64,000 nt of DNA from Chionis minor (lineage: Eukaryota; Chordata; Aves; Charadriiformes; Chionididae). Position 1 is the first letter of the stretch. The number at the start of each line of letters is the position of its first letter. The notes under the pieces are model-generated. The model saw only the letters and a list, made by a program, of their open reading frames with translations. It did not search any database and was not told the DNA's origin. The translations under genes were made by a program, and so were the position numbers. The DNA lies in the NCBI GenBank assembly GCA_013398295.1, contig VZSF01010416.1, positions 580,098 through 644,097 on the forward strand. The letters run 5' to 3'. This document shows positions 12,121-24,100 of this stretch, in pieces.

Positions 12121-14258
12121 TGTATTTTGATTATTCACACAAGAACTGTCTTGATATTGTACCAAGACTACACAAAGAGAGAGAACCACCTGCCTACCTG
12201 GCTGTCTGTTCCTCTGTTGATCTTGTCAAGTAACAGTCTTATATTTAGTTCTTTTTCGTATTGTCAGTGTGTCCTCTCTAGAGTCTTCTGCAGATCTCAA
12301 ATAACTAAGCTTTGCCTAAATCATGCTTTTATCAACATGTTATAATGCCAGTTTGTAGGTGGAATGTTTATTGTGTACAGTCAAATACAAATACAATTTT
12401 CACACATTACCTTTATCTATCCAACTGATAACAGGTTTGCATATCAAATTCTATTTTCCATAAAACTTTCTTGACTGGCATTAGTTTTATTTGCAGCTTT
12501 CCATTCTTCCTTTGCCTTTCAGTTGAATCTATCAACTTTTCCATTTTTTTGCCTGTGCTGGTTTCGGGCTCCCTGGATTAGAATTGGCAGGGTAAAAATG
12601 CTGTCTCTTTCTGAAGCTCACCGTGTATTTGCCATGTGTCAGTCCTGTTGAACTTCTCAGCTTTTTAGGACGTGCTAATCATCTACTGACATTTGGCCAA
12701 GTCTTCGGGAGTTCAAACATGCACATAGACCACTCTGCACTGTTTAAGGTGAAACATCTTTCTCCATGTTGCTGTCCTCCTTTATAAGTATTCCAAATCA
12801 AAAGCTAAACTACTTGCTGAATTTTTTTTCTTTTCTTAGTTGCCTCATATCAGCAATTTTACACTCTCCAGTTAGATAATAGACAGCTGCAGTTGTTACA
12901 ATTTCTGTTATTGCAATCTAAGCACTTGTCTTTGGCTTTCACTTTGCCAGCAGTAATTTTCCTGATACCTTTTGCCTCCTTTATCAGTTACCTGCAATTC
13001 GTAGCTTCTAACTGATACTTAATGCTATCTATTCCTTCTTTAAAAGAATGGTGTCATGTAGCTTTTTCTATTACTGTTGTCTTTGTGTCTGAGTTCGGCT
13101 TTTAGCCAAAGCTGTCCCTTGATTGGGAAATTAGTGGCTTATTAAAATATAAATAAATAAAAGGAGGAGGTAGTTGATGATGCAAAAGTTGGCTGAAATA
13201 ATGATCCCCTTTAAAAGTTAAATCCTATTCCAAGAAAAATATGTGAAGTCAGGTCAGAAAGACCCAGCCTCAATAACTGTGTTTGGGAAACATGTGAACA
13301 TACAGAGATAAGAAGTTATTATGCATCCTAGGGTGTTTAGGGAATAGCTTAATAAACTTAAGCCTTTGGTGGGAGGTAGTGAAAGAGCAGAGGAAAGTAG
13401 CGCAGTCCATCTTCAAGTTCATAAAAACAATTTGTAAATGTTGCTATTGCTTTTCTGTTGATGTGTTCTGGGACTGCCATACCTGAAATGGATCTTCTTG
13501 TCCGACTGGTTTTTTTTACTTTTATCATGAAAATCATGAGTATAGGTTTACAAAAAGTTAATTTTGCCTGGCAAACCTGTATGGTTTTGTTGGTTTTTTT
13601 TAAACAGATTTAACAGATTACTTGGTTTTTAGGGAAATGTGTAATCACAGTGTCTTGCAATAAAACCTATTTAGGTAATAAGTGCAAAGTTGTCTCGGAG
13701 AGAGGTACCTCCTGGGCTGAAAATGTTCTCTAAGAGAGTAATGAAAACAGACAGCTTTAAGGTGCAGGGAGGGGTGGTTTTTTTGGTGGGTCACTGAAGA
13801 GATCAGTATAGATCTAGGTTCCTGACTTGCAGAGCTGATTTTAAATGAATCATAAAAAATTTCCAAGGACATTGTATGTTCTTGGTCATGAAATCTGCTG
13901 CAACTGGGAGATGGGATGATGGCTGGTAAGGACAGAGATGGGTTACTACAAAGAAAGATAACGCAAGAGGGAGAGAAGCAAGCGAGTAAGCAAGCAAGAA
14001 AACTGCAGAGAAAATAAATCTGAAACCAATCTATTTACTAGGAAAAGGAAGCGTATGCAGCAGCAAGACTGGTGGAAAAATAGCGGTGTTTCTGGAGAGA
14101 TCATTCTGGCACATAAAATGATTCAATGGGATGCAAAAACCCCTCCACAACTAAAGTTCTGAGGCTGCATATGCAAAAGGCATCATCTTACAGAGCAAGG
14201 AAGTAATAGCTCCTCTGTTGTGGCTGTACCTGGCATGCGGGGCCAAACACTGAATTCC
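12121..14258. other. AT-rich unannotated DNA
   Basis: AT-rich and pyrimidine-rich, with few long frames. Some of 12121-13100 may be highly decayed transposon sequence continuing from the CR1 relic, but I cannot align it to a named element. Confidence 0.5.
13975..14000. repeat. Degenerate AAGC tetranucleotide tract
   Basis: AGAAGCAAGCGAGTAAGCAA continues into another AAGC-type unit: about five imperfect tetranucleotide copies within a longer purine-rich stretch. Confidence 0.7.
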
Positions 14259-14322
14259 TAATATTGACAAATTGGAGACAGTTCAGAGAAGAGCAAGAAA
14301 AAAATAAAGATTAAAGGAGCTA
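14259..14322 (+). mobile_element. Short CR1 ORF2 fragment
   Basis: Bases 14263-14295 encode IDKLETVQRRA, the motif at the end of the CR1 reverse transcriptase domain (typically LE-x-VQRRATKMIKGLE). It is followed by RKK, a stop and RLKEL, which matches the rest of the motif with one nonsense change. Only about 60 bases are recognisable. It lies just after a run of ordinary unique DNA, with no CR1 3' end downstream, so this is an isolated fragment. Confidence 0.7.
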
Positions 14323-15689
14323 ACTTTGTTTTTTTACATGACTAATAGCCCATGCTGAGTCCAGCGGCGTTACTGTGCGTTCACATCAGAGTGAGTGAGA
14401 CCAGAGTCTGGGACTCTCTTCTCTGCATGAGCCTTCTTTACTTCCATCCACAGAAGACATTTGTAGGCCCATTTGGCTATTCCTATCTGTTCTGGGCTAG
14501 TGTTTCAGTCAGTGAAAATCCTGTGCATTTCCCCTTATCAGCAGTGCTATAGAAACCTCCACAAAACCAGCTACCCGTGGAAAAATAGCTACTCCCCATA
14601 CACAGATCAAGAGTGTATCCCCATCCGCTGCAGGACACGTGAAAGTCAACATTGAACGCTAAATCAGCTTGCAAAGGAGCACATATAGTTGCTTTGACTG
14701 TTGTCATCACACCCCCATGTTGGACCTGCTCTGTAGGAGCTGCTCAATTGCATACAAATTTTGGGACTTGCTAGAACTAGTAGGATACAATTCCTACCAA
14801 GGAAGGCAGCCAGCAGCCAAGCACAGTTAGGAAATGAAATTAAAACAGCAACATTTCACCAGAGCTACACTAGTTTGCAACTATTGAAGAAGTACCCTCT
14901 GTACAGCTCTTACTACATGAGTCATGGCAGTGAAATAACCCATTTGAGGAGCAAAGAGCAAAATGGTACCTGAAGCGCAAAAGGACGGTAGATCCCACAG
15001 GAGTGCAGGGTGCTTGAGAGTATGTCACAGCGTTACAGAAAAATGGGCAACAAAGGCTATTCCATAGGAAAGCTTCCTGACAACATGATGTATTCAGGGG
15101 ATGAGTATTTTTGGAAATAAGGGGGTCTGGAGTAAATGCCATCATTAAAATTGCATGGTAAGGATCCTGAGTTGGCAGGATGGGTTAGTGGATCTGTCCC
15201 ATCTAATTCTGTAAGTCGTGCCTTGGCAGGTGACAGTGCTGGCTCCATCACTCAACCTGCAGGTCTCTAAAGAGGGTGCCAGTTTGTACTTACTGTCTGG
15301 AGTGCAGGACTTGAAAATATTGAGTGGCCTTACAGGTGAGAAACAAATCTGAGTTTTATAATCCCCCAGCATAGCAAATACAGATTTCCGACTGCCTTAC
15401 ACCTGCTTTCCTGACTTTCTGATGCCTGCTTTCCTCTGTCACAGGTTCATACTGAACCATATTATTACTCTTCTTAGCCTGGAACAACTCTGGTTGTCTT
15501 CTGTTCCAGCCAGCATTGTCGGCATCGTTCCCTGTGGCTAACAATCTGCCTTAAGCAGGGGTTGATAGTGTTTCTTCAGTCTTTCAACTCTCTACCCTGT
15601 CAGAGTGGGCCATCAGAGGTGGCTTTGAACTTGCTGTTAACTGATGCGTGCTCCAGACTTCCTGAAGAGCGGAGGAGGATTGGCGATAC
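14323..15689. other. Unannotated unique DNA
   Basis: No recognised gene or repeat. A minus-strand frame at 15145-15372 crosses a GTAAGT donor-like site (15290-15295), but nothing supports a real exon. Confidence 0.5.
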
Positions 15690-15965
15690 TCCGAGATCTC
15701 AGTTGTGGAGATCTCATCATGCCCTTCTATACCAGCCAAGTCTCAGAGGCATTGCATGAAGAATTTACTAGACCGCTTGCCATGACAGCTATAAATTGTC
15801 CCGTCTTTTCAGGCATACAAAAGAGTAATGACAACTGTGTTGTAGACATTTGCTTTTGTGTGAAGTCGGATGTCGCCTTCATTCCAGACACACTGCATTA
15901 ATCTCCCCAGGGCTACCCTGGCTTGTGCTCGGCAGTCGTGCCTTTCCAAGACAGCACATTGCCAG
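15690..15965 (-). mobile_element. Non-CR1 LINE reverse-transcriptase relic
   Basis: Minus-strand frames carry, in order, a GNVLS piece (15952-15963), ALGRLMQCVWNEGDIRL and TKANVYNTVV...LLYA (about 15812-15915). After a frameshift come TIYSCHGKRSSKFFMQCL (about 15748-15799) and EISTTEIS (about 15705-15725). This order matches the C-terminal side of reverse transcriptases from non-LTR elements often auto-named 'craniofacial development protein 2-like' or 'endonuclease-reverse transcriptase' (AFGRL...VW...IRL.TK..VY..VVL.TLLY...TW..Y..H.K.L..FH..CLR). It is not the CR1 pattern. Several frameshifts and stops make it a dead relic. Clade (RTE or other) is not assigned. The 187-codon frame at 15809-16372 owes part of its length to it. 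Confidence 0.72.
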
Positions 15966-16520
15966 GGGAGCGGAGTTTCTTTACCGATGTCCATACTGCA
16001 TTGTAAACTGCCTTTATAGGCTTGCCACCAAGGCACTTTTTTTTTTTCCCTAATGCTGGCATTTGGCCTACCTAAGAAAATAATACTGATCAGAATATTT
16101 CTGAGTGTGTGTACAACCAACAAATAATTGTTAGAAAAAGCCAGATTGCAGGCCAGCAGCTCTGTGATTTTTTGCCCCGTGAAAACGGTCGTAATAGACC
16201 CGACCACAGTTCCATCAAACTCAGGAACCTTGTATCCAGTTGTGGCTGAGAGTAGGGAATTAGCAAAGGGTATGAGGAAAGGGTAAGTGCATACTATATC
16301 CCCAATGCATTCCTGACCCCTAACTGTTATCATTTTGAGCTTGCTAAGGCAGGCACAGGCTGGTGGCAACATCAGTAGATTTCTTTTCCATGAACTTGTT
16401 CACTCTCCCCTTGTCTGTGTAGATTCCTAGTGTCCGCAGCACCTCGTAGCCAGGGGTTTAGCAGCTCATCTATCTGGTGTACGCAGAGAAACCTTTTTTT
16501 GTCATTTCTGTCTTTTCTCC

Positions 16521-16570
16521 TAATAATGAGCATGTTAATTATGAGCATTAATAATGAGCAATAATAATTT
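16521..16570. repeat. Imperfect 13-16-base tandem repeat
   Basis: Three tandem variants of TAATAATGAGCA occur at 16521-16560, with units of 16, 12 and 13 bases, and a partial fourth copy (ATAATAATTT) follows. A small AT-rich tandem array, probably generated by slippage. Confidence 0.8.
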
Positions 16571-16957
16571 ACTGTCTTTTAGTGTTTGTAGTGTTGTGCT
16601 CCACTGGGTAGCAGGTCAGATTGACAGACCAGTGACGTGCACCTGCAGAAATCCACTCTGGGGTATCAATGTTTACCTCCCAGCTCATCCACCTCGTAGA
16701 AAAAATTACTGACTTCATATTTACTAATTGAGATTTGCCAGCTGCAAAGAAACTTGTGTAGCAGTGTTCTAGTGACCACAGTCACAAGGTAGAGGGAATC
16801 TAATTCTCAAGTCTGAGATATCCATCAGATATTCTCATTGCCTTCTTGTCTGATTGTCTCTGCAATGCGCATTCCATCATTCTGTGAGGGAATAACGCTG
16901 AAGTGTTCCTCAGGGTTGTACTGAAACACCAAAAAGACAACTGCACAGGGCATTGTC

Positions 16958-16976
16958 TTTTTTTTTTTTTTTTTTT
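16958..16976. repeat. Poly-T tract, 19 bases
   Basis: Nineteen consecutive T residues. It could be the antisense poly-A tail of an insertion, but no element is recognisable on either side and no target duplication is evident. Confidence 0.9.
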
Positions 16977-18094
16977 AATCTTGAGAACACTTTCTAACTC
17001 TCTTTCAAAGAAACGAGGGCAAATGAATAGGAATTGTGCATATTGTGTTAAATATTTGCTTGGTTGAAGCATTCATGGCAAGAGATGGGAGTTATATGCT
17101 GTTTTCAGAAGAAAATGTTCCCAAGCAGTTCACTGAATCGGTTTCCTTACCTATTTTTAAAGAAACCAGAGAGTACCAGATCTTTACCTTAGCTATGTGG
17201 ATGCTGGTGGGTCGCTACCAAGCCAGATCAGCTGGGAATATAGGCCAGCTTTTTATCCTTATGTCCTTGAATAATAGGTCAGTCTAGAAACAGACCTTTT
17301 TCAAGAAGAAATCATGAACTTTTGTTTCATAGCCTGTAGAGCTGACATATTGGTCAGTTAGCCTTCAGTACAACACAAGCAATAGAAGGAGTAGGAGGAC
17401 TGACATTTATCTCCAGATTCTAACAAACGACAATGAAGATATGTCCATTGGGGGTCATGGAAACCTAGTTTGCTCTAGTCTAGCTAAACATGTCTACTGA
17501 TATAGATGTGGAAAATGGAGCTCAAGCCAAGGTATATTAACTATCTTATTGACTTTCATGATCACAGTGTAGCTGTACTCTGTGTGTGTGCAATGTCTCT
17601 TTATATTTTTTCTGGAAAGAAATGGTTCATTTAATGAATGCCGTCGTCTTCCTCATAGGTAGAATCCTCATGGTTTGCTCAGATGTCATCTTCAGTCCTG
17701 AAGGTTTTATTTGTTCACTCAGTTGGATTGCTCCTAGCAATGCAATATTTGAAATCTGAGCTGTGCTGTGATAAGCATATGATGTCACTTCTCTTCCCTG
17801 ATTAAAGGAGTGCAATTCTCCAGATTTGATTTCTGGAGTGCATAATTCATTTTAAATTCACTTTTAGGGTCAAGTCTTAGCTAGTATAAATTGATGAGGC
17901 TATGTTATCTTAAATATATAATAGACAGTCATGATATACCACATAAGTACAGCACTGTCAACTAAAATAACAATAGTTCCGTGAGTTTTAGGCCTCCTTT
18001 TAATCCACAACACTAGTCCAACATTTTGCTGTGATTTTTTTCAAAACCATATGTGTCTCATTTTCTGCTCACATATACTGCTTACGTACAGATG

Positions 18095-18195
18095 CAATAC
18101 CACTGAGTTCAATGGAGTTATGTTTTGATTTAAACAGGTGTCAGGTCTCAGTCTAGCAAAGCACTTAAGCACGTGCTTAACTTGAAAGCAGGAAT
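18095..18195. repeat. Ancient palindromic interspersed repeat relic
   Basis: The segment combines a 'cactgagttcaatggagtta' motif (18101-18120) with a run including a perfect 16-base palindrome TTAAGCACGTGCTTAA at 18165-18180. From memory, very similar sequences (tcaatgggacttaagcacatgcttaagtgctttgctgaatc) recur in bird, turtle and crocodile genomes. I cannot name the family. The palindrome centre is a CACGTG E-box. Confidence 0.45.
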
Positions 18196-21100
18196 GTGCT
18201 AATACAACTTCTGATTCTGACCTTGAAAATGTTCGCTATCTGCTTGAACACTTACTATCATAAATGAGAATCAGGACAATAATTACTTTGTTTCAGCCAC
18301 TCAAGAAATCAAATAATTGCTCTAAAATCGTTGCCATTGATCTACAAGGAAAACTGTTGTTTCACAAAACAATGGTAATATTTGGGGTTAATATAAACTG
18401 GTTTATATAATATTATTTTTTTTAAAGTCTCTTCAGGAAGGAGGAAATGGACTCAACCTGAGCAATTTTTGGAGTGGCATGTTTTACCTTTTTTGATCTT
18501 TCAGAAATGACATTTCAGTTGGAATTTTAATGAATCTTATAATTGTTAAAATTGTGTTTCTCTCCCTCTGTGGCAAATTAATTTACTGGATGCTAGCAGA
18601 AACGACAGATTGTCATGGTAAGATTTTAAACTTATCTGGGTAATGCAATATGACACAACTAGAACGGAGTAGTACTAATACGGGTTCTCTTCTGAGCACT
18701 TCCAGAAAATTCAGCAATACCCAGCTAAAACCTGGATTTTGTTGGGAATTTATAAATTAACCATGCAAATGATGTCTTACATCAAGAGCTTCCTATGTGC
18801 AGGGTGCAGGCTAAAGGTATTTAGTGATTCAGTCTCCACATACCATTAGCAAAACCTCTGTGCCAATAGACATGTAAAATATTGAACAAATATAAAATAC
18901 AGTAATTTCATAAATCCACAAAACATAGTTCAATTCCAGTATAGAATTCAGAAATGAGGTGGATCTTCTCAACATATTAGGCAGAAGATCTATTAGACAA
19001 TTAAAAAAAAATAATCTTTACCTTCCTTTTTTCCTGGAAATATGCTTAAGGAGGAAAAAATCCTAAAAAATGTTTTTGTCTGAAGTGTAAACATTAATAG
19101 TTTTGTGGAGCTGAGCTTTTTTAAAATCTTTTATTTGTGGAGTTCCTCTGTGGATAAAGATGAGATGTTTCATTATGTTTACCATTCTTTTGGATGGTGA
19201 AGGTTGGGTTCAAGCTAGTAACACCAGCCTGATGTTCTACAAAGCTCTCCATGAAGGTCAGCGCTCTCAGTTATCTCCCTCTACAGGCAAGCTGTTTCAC
19301 TCCTTGTTCTGTTCCAGGGGCTTCCTTGCGCACACAGTCACACTACATACACATGAGCTTGAAGCCAGATGCGCACCCAGAAGGATCTGAGTGGTCCCTT
19401 TGTTGAAGAAACCCAGACAAGCAATAGTGGCTAGTTTGCACAAGTGTCCTGGTCTGGATTGGTAGGAGACGTTTGTTCCGACAGTTTTGTGATCATATCA
19501 ACAGGGAGGATAAATTCTCCAAATTCTTCATCTATCTTGGCTTAGGCTGCTTTATTTCCTGAGATTTTAGAAACATCTTTTCTCTGTGAAGGTTAGATAC
19601 TGCAATGTTCAAGGATTCTTCTTTCAAACCAAAAGTTGACGGGCACTGGTATTTGAATATGCAAATCCTGTTTCTGCAGAAATGCATGGATTTCTACATG
19701 TGAAAACAGGTAAAGGAATATCAAATTGTCTTTGAAATAGCTGGTCTGGTGCCAGCTATTGTACCGCACTGAGCAATATTTCATGCAATACTGGTTGTCC
19801 AACAAAACAGCTTAGGCTGAGCCTACGAAGCTGGACAACATAAAATGCTGGTTCAAAGTTTTGATAAAAGTGTTAGAAGCATGTCCAGTCCCCTAGTTCA
19901 TCATCAGAAACTTCATAACGCTGATCTGCCAGTTTATAGTCCTGACCGTAAATCTATAGAGAAAGCAAAATGAAAGCCCCTGCTCTGGAAGAAGCTGAAC
20001 ACCCTCAAATCATGACCACCGCTAAGGTTTTGCCTTGAGTTCTGTGGGCAAGGCAGCTCCTAGTGTCCCATAGCATTTTGGTGTGGGATGAAATATAAGG
20101 AAGGAGGACAATTCACGTGACTCAAACACATCACTGCATTTAGGGAGCCTGTTTATACGGGTGCTGTCTTTAGTCACTGAAGAGAGACGAGTTAAAGAGA
20201 GCAATAATGTAATATTTGACATGGCTTACCAGAGCTCTCACCTAGGAAGATAAGAAGGTAGACTGTAGAGCTGTTACATTAGGGGTTACCTTTTGCTGAT
20301 AGCCCTGCAGTTAAAAAGGCTCCCCCAAATTAATAAGGTAAAGCCTTTCTGCTTTACTGTGGAAGGTGTATTTTTGAGCTTCTAGAAGATAATTTGCTAA
20401 TCAGGGGATGGCGGATGGATGCCAGACAGTCACTGTCATGCTGTCGGAGCCAGGTCTGATGTGTTTTTTGCAGCAGGATGTCCTGATGCAATAGTGGCCC
20501 CTGTGCTCCACAGGCTGGGGAGCAGTCTCTGGGTGGCAGTCGATAGGTGGGCACAGTAACAACTGCAAGCATCGTTGTGTTTCAGTGCAGACGTCTTTCT
20601 CAGGTCCTGTGAACACAGCTGTGCTCATCTGGCCTCAGAAGTCCTCTTCTTTTATGTGTGGCAATTCAGATCATAGAAATGAGAAAAGACTGGATATTGT
20701 ATTTCCATAGTTCATGAACAGTCACAAGGCAGGGTAGAGTTTAGGTTTTGTACTGCAGTCCTTGCTGTATAAACATCTAACAGTGGGCACGTCCCTGCTT
20801 CCTTCTCTCACAGTCCAAATGAAACAACACAAGGAATATTTTCAGAGGTGGCCTGATGTTGTTAGCACCCTTGGGACCTTCTGGTTGGTTTCTGCAACCC
20901 TTGACTTGATGGCAAGCCCATGATGTCTGCTCTTTACCTTTGGTCTCCCCCCCACCCCAAGAAAGGCAAGAAGGAAGCTCCATGTGCCACGCATTAACCT
21001 GGGAACCTGACCTGAGGAAAACATGTCCCATTTGTGCAGTTCGGTGTAACAGGAAAACATCTGTCCGTCACGTCATGTGAGATAAGGTGATTTGTGAGTC

Positions 21101-24100
21101 CGGTTACCTCAGGTGGATTCAATTTTTCATCTTGGAAGGAACCCAAGCCAGAGAAAGCTGTCTGCATGCTCTGCTGTCCAGCCCGCAGAGCGTGCACTGA
21201 GCAACTGGCTGCTGGCAAGATCCTGTCTCCTGGATGCTCTCTGGAGCTGCTTTGAGACTCCCAGCCCCTCCCCACCCTCCTCTCACCACTAACAATAACC
21301 AGATACCCCTGTTTGCCTGCAGCATCTACAAGAAGATACCTCAATTAAACTGAATGTTTCCCACTATTTAGGCCGATAGGGAAGTTTCTGTTGTTTCAAC
21401 CTTGTCATGATTCATCTCTGCAATATTTTGTTTCTCATTACGGGTTTGTTTAGGGTTTCTCTTTCTCTGCAAAACTTTTGTTAATTCTGTAATAGTACTC
21501 TGTTTTAAGGGAAGCTATATGGAAAAAGTGAGTCAGAGTAGAACCATTTCCAACCCCAGCCTCACACACGGCAACCAGACAGGGATGAAGTGCTGCCATA
21601 TACTGTTGATGGCCAGAAGGCCTTGCAGGTGAAATTTTCAAGTGCTCCTTGCTCCCTGCTTTGGCCTGCCTTAGCTTCTGTGGAAGCCAATGATAGTTTT
21701 ATCATTGACTTCACGCCAGCAGAGTTAGGGAGCTCAGTGGAATAGTGCAGGCTCATAATTTCAAAATGGGAGCTTCTAGACTGCCGTTGACAGTGAAGCA
21801 CGTACATTCTTTCAAGTCCTGACCCGGGGTTTCTTGAAGAGCAATAGAAATACAAGAAGAGAAAGGGGATTGTGGTGTTGCTGGGGGCAGCCACGCGTCT
21901 CCTCTGGAGGATGTACTTTAGGTCTGAGATGTGCTGGGGGCTCCCTGTGAAGGGCTGCTGAGAGGCAGAAGCAGGAATAAATGTGTCTGCGACTATACAT
22001 AAAATCTGAATTTCTCTACCCTGAAAAGAGTTCTTGAAACAGAAGCCTGTAACTCTCAGCACCTTAATTAATCTAGAGACAGCTTTCCTTCAGCTGCTTA
22101 GTGGCACGGCTTGCCACGGTGAAAGGAGATAAGTGAAACAGGAATACAGAATGCGACATGCATGATTTTAGAAATTTAAATGTCAAGATGCTTAGGCAAT
22201 TTAGGCAATTGACAAGACAAAGCGATGTGGGAAGAAATGTACTCAAAGACTGTTCCTGTTGAAGATACGTCTCCAAACAAAGACACACAAGAAATGGTCA
22301 TTTCTAAATTTTGACTGGTATGCTAATTTAGTGCAACCTTCTCCAGGCACAGCCGGGTAGTAAAAAGGGACAGGCTACACTTTCAGAGGAATGAAATCCT
22401 CTCTTTAATTCATCTTACTTAGTGAGAATATATGTTCAAGCCCTCAGCCTGCCTTGCACAGCGGGGTGCTCAACATGTCCTTGCTCATTCACAGTTGGCA
22501 TCAAAACAAAGGGAGGTGGGAATAAAGCAAGAAAACACAGCTGAGAGCGGGAGGGAGACAAAATATGGAAATGAAGAAGTACAGGAGTACCACGTCTCTG
22601 CCAAGAAGGTGGAAAACGAGGAAATCTGGGAGAATACCACCTGTAGCAGGATCTTTCAGGCCAAAGAAAGATCAAGAACAATCTCCATTTTCCGCCTACA
22701 GATCTTGAATCCTTTGCAGAAGGAGTTGCTATAACAAGGAGAGAAGGCAGCGTTAGGTTAAGTGGACTTCTTCGTCTTAAATGGGGCTTCTTCTGCCTTA
22801 CTTGGGCTTTTGGCCAGGACTGGAGTCATTCCCTCCAGATCGGTCAGCTACGAGGTCAACCTCAGTCTCAGGCTAAAAAGCCACTGGAATGCCTCAGAGA
22901 CAGTGTTACTAATGGGAGCTCCCTGCAGTAAGGAACTGTTTATGCAGGCTTGCCCAGTCTCAGATTGCCAGCACAAGGTGCAAGGAAGAAGGGAATTTGG
23001 CCATAATTTCCTGCTCTTACTTCATACTAGGCAGAGTGATTCAGGAAGCCAAACCCACTAGCAAAACAGCCATGCCTTCAGGTATACAGTGTGCCTCTGT
23101 AGCCAGAAGCACTGAGCACAGACAGCCTGAGTACATTTCTTTCTCTGGGGTCAAGGAACTTTTGTTCAGCCTAATACCTCTCTCTTTGTCACCAGGAGCA
23201 AATTTTATGGAGACCTAGGGTATGCCTTCTTCATGTCTCACTGCCTTAAACATCATGAAATCCCATTGCTCACCTGATGGCACATAAGAGCTGATTGTAG
23301 TCCATGTTCAACAAATGATTCGCCAGGCTTATTTTAATGGGAGCGAGCCAAGGAGCTGGGTGAACACACAAAGGATGTGGGCCCTCGGAGCTCCACCACA
23401 GTCTCTGGTAGGCATTGGTAACTGTGGCTCTGAAGCAAAATATGTAATAGACCAACACTCCTAAAACTGCAGTTCTGTCTGCGTCCCCCTGCCCCCCTCT
23501 CTTTCTTTCAACATGACAGAAAATGCTTTCTTACAAGAAACCTCCGTATCTGAGTTCCAGTTAAGTCTCAGAGCATCTGGGAATAAGGATGAGAAAAAGG
23601 ACTCCAGATTCCTACTGTCCATCTCGTAACGTGTGGAGCGGCACAACTTAGAAGAGCCTGGAAGCTCTTTTTCTTTGGTGCCTGGACTGTTCTCACCCAA
23701 GAATAAAGGGCATTTTTCTCTTTAAATACCCTTCTTCCCCCCCAAACACACTGGGTGATGGAGAAATCAGAATTTAGTGGTAGTTGGAGATCACCCTGCA
23801 TTTTAATCTCTTTCTCCCTGAATTACGTTGTGCTGCCCTCCACAGATGTCTTTCCAAGTGGACAAGTGGAAAATTGAGTCAATACAGCATAAAATTTGGT
23901 GCAGTGCATAGACACACTGTGTTGAGTGTTACCTGCATGTGAACGGGGCTTTCCATTCCCTTTTACAAACTTCAGCCTCTCTCCTAAACATGCCAGACTC
24001 ATGTTCCATAGCTTTCCAGTGTGATCTTGGTATTCCTATAGATCATAAACTACTTGGCATGGAATCCTTCTCAGGGTTGGATACCTAGCAAAGGAGGGTG

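Larger units (their letters stand above)
15966..18094. other. Unannotated DNA with simple repeats
   Basis: Contains the tandem AT-rich array at 16.5 kb and the T19 tract at 16.96 kb. The upstream half of the 187-codon minus-strand frame (about 16000-16372) does not resemble the neighbouring LINE relic and is not identified. Confidence 0.5.

Noticed and set aside
15809..16372. 187-codon minus-strand frame as a gene
   Set aside because: Its C-terminal part is a frameshifted LINE relic, and the rest matches nothing that I recognise.
21562..22062. 166-codon minus-strand frame
   Set aside because: No domain, no splice context, and it spans an interspersed inverted-repeat motif.
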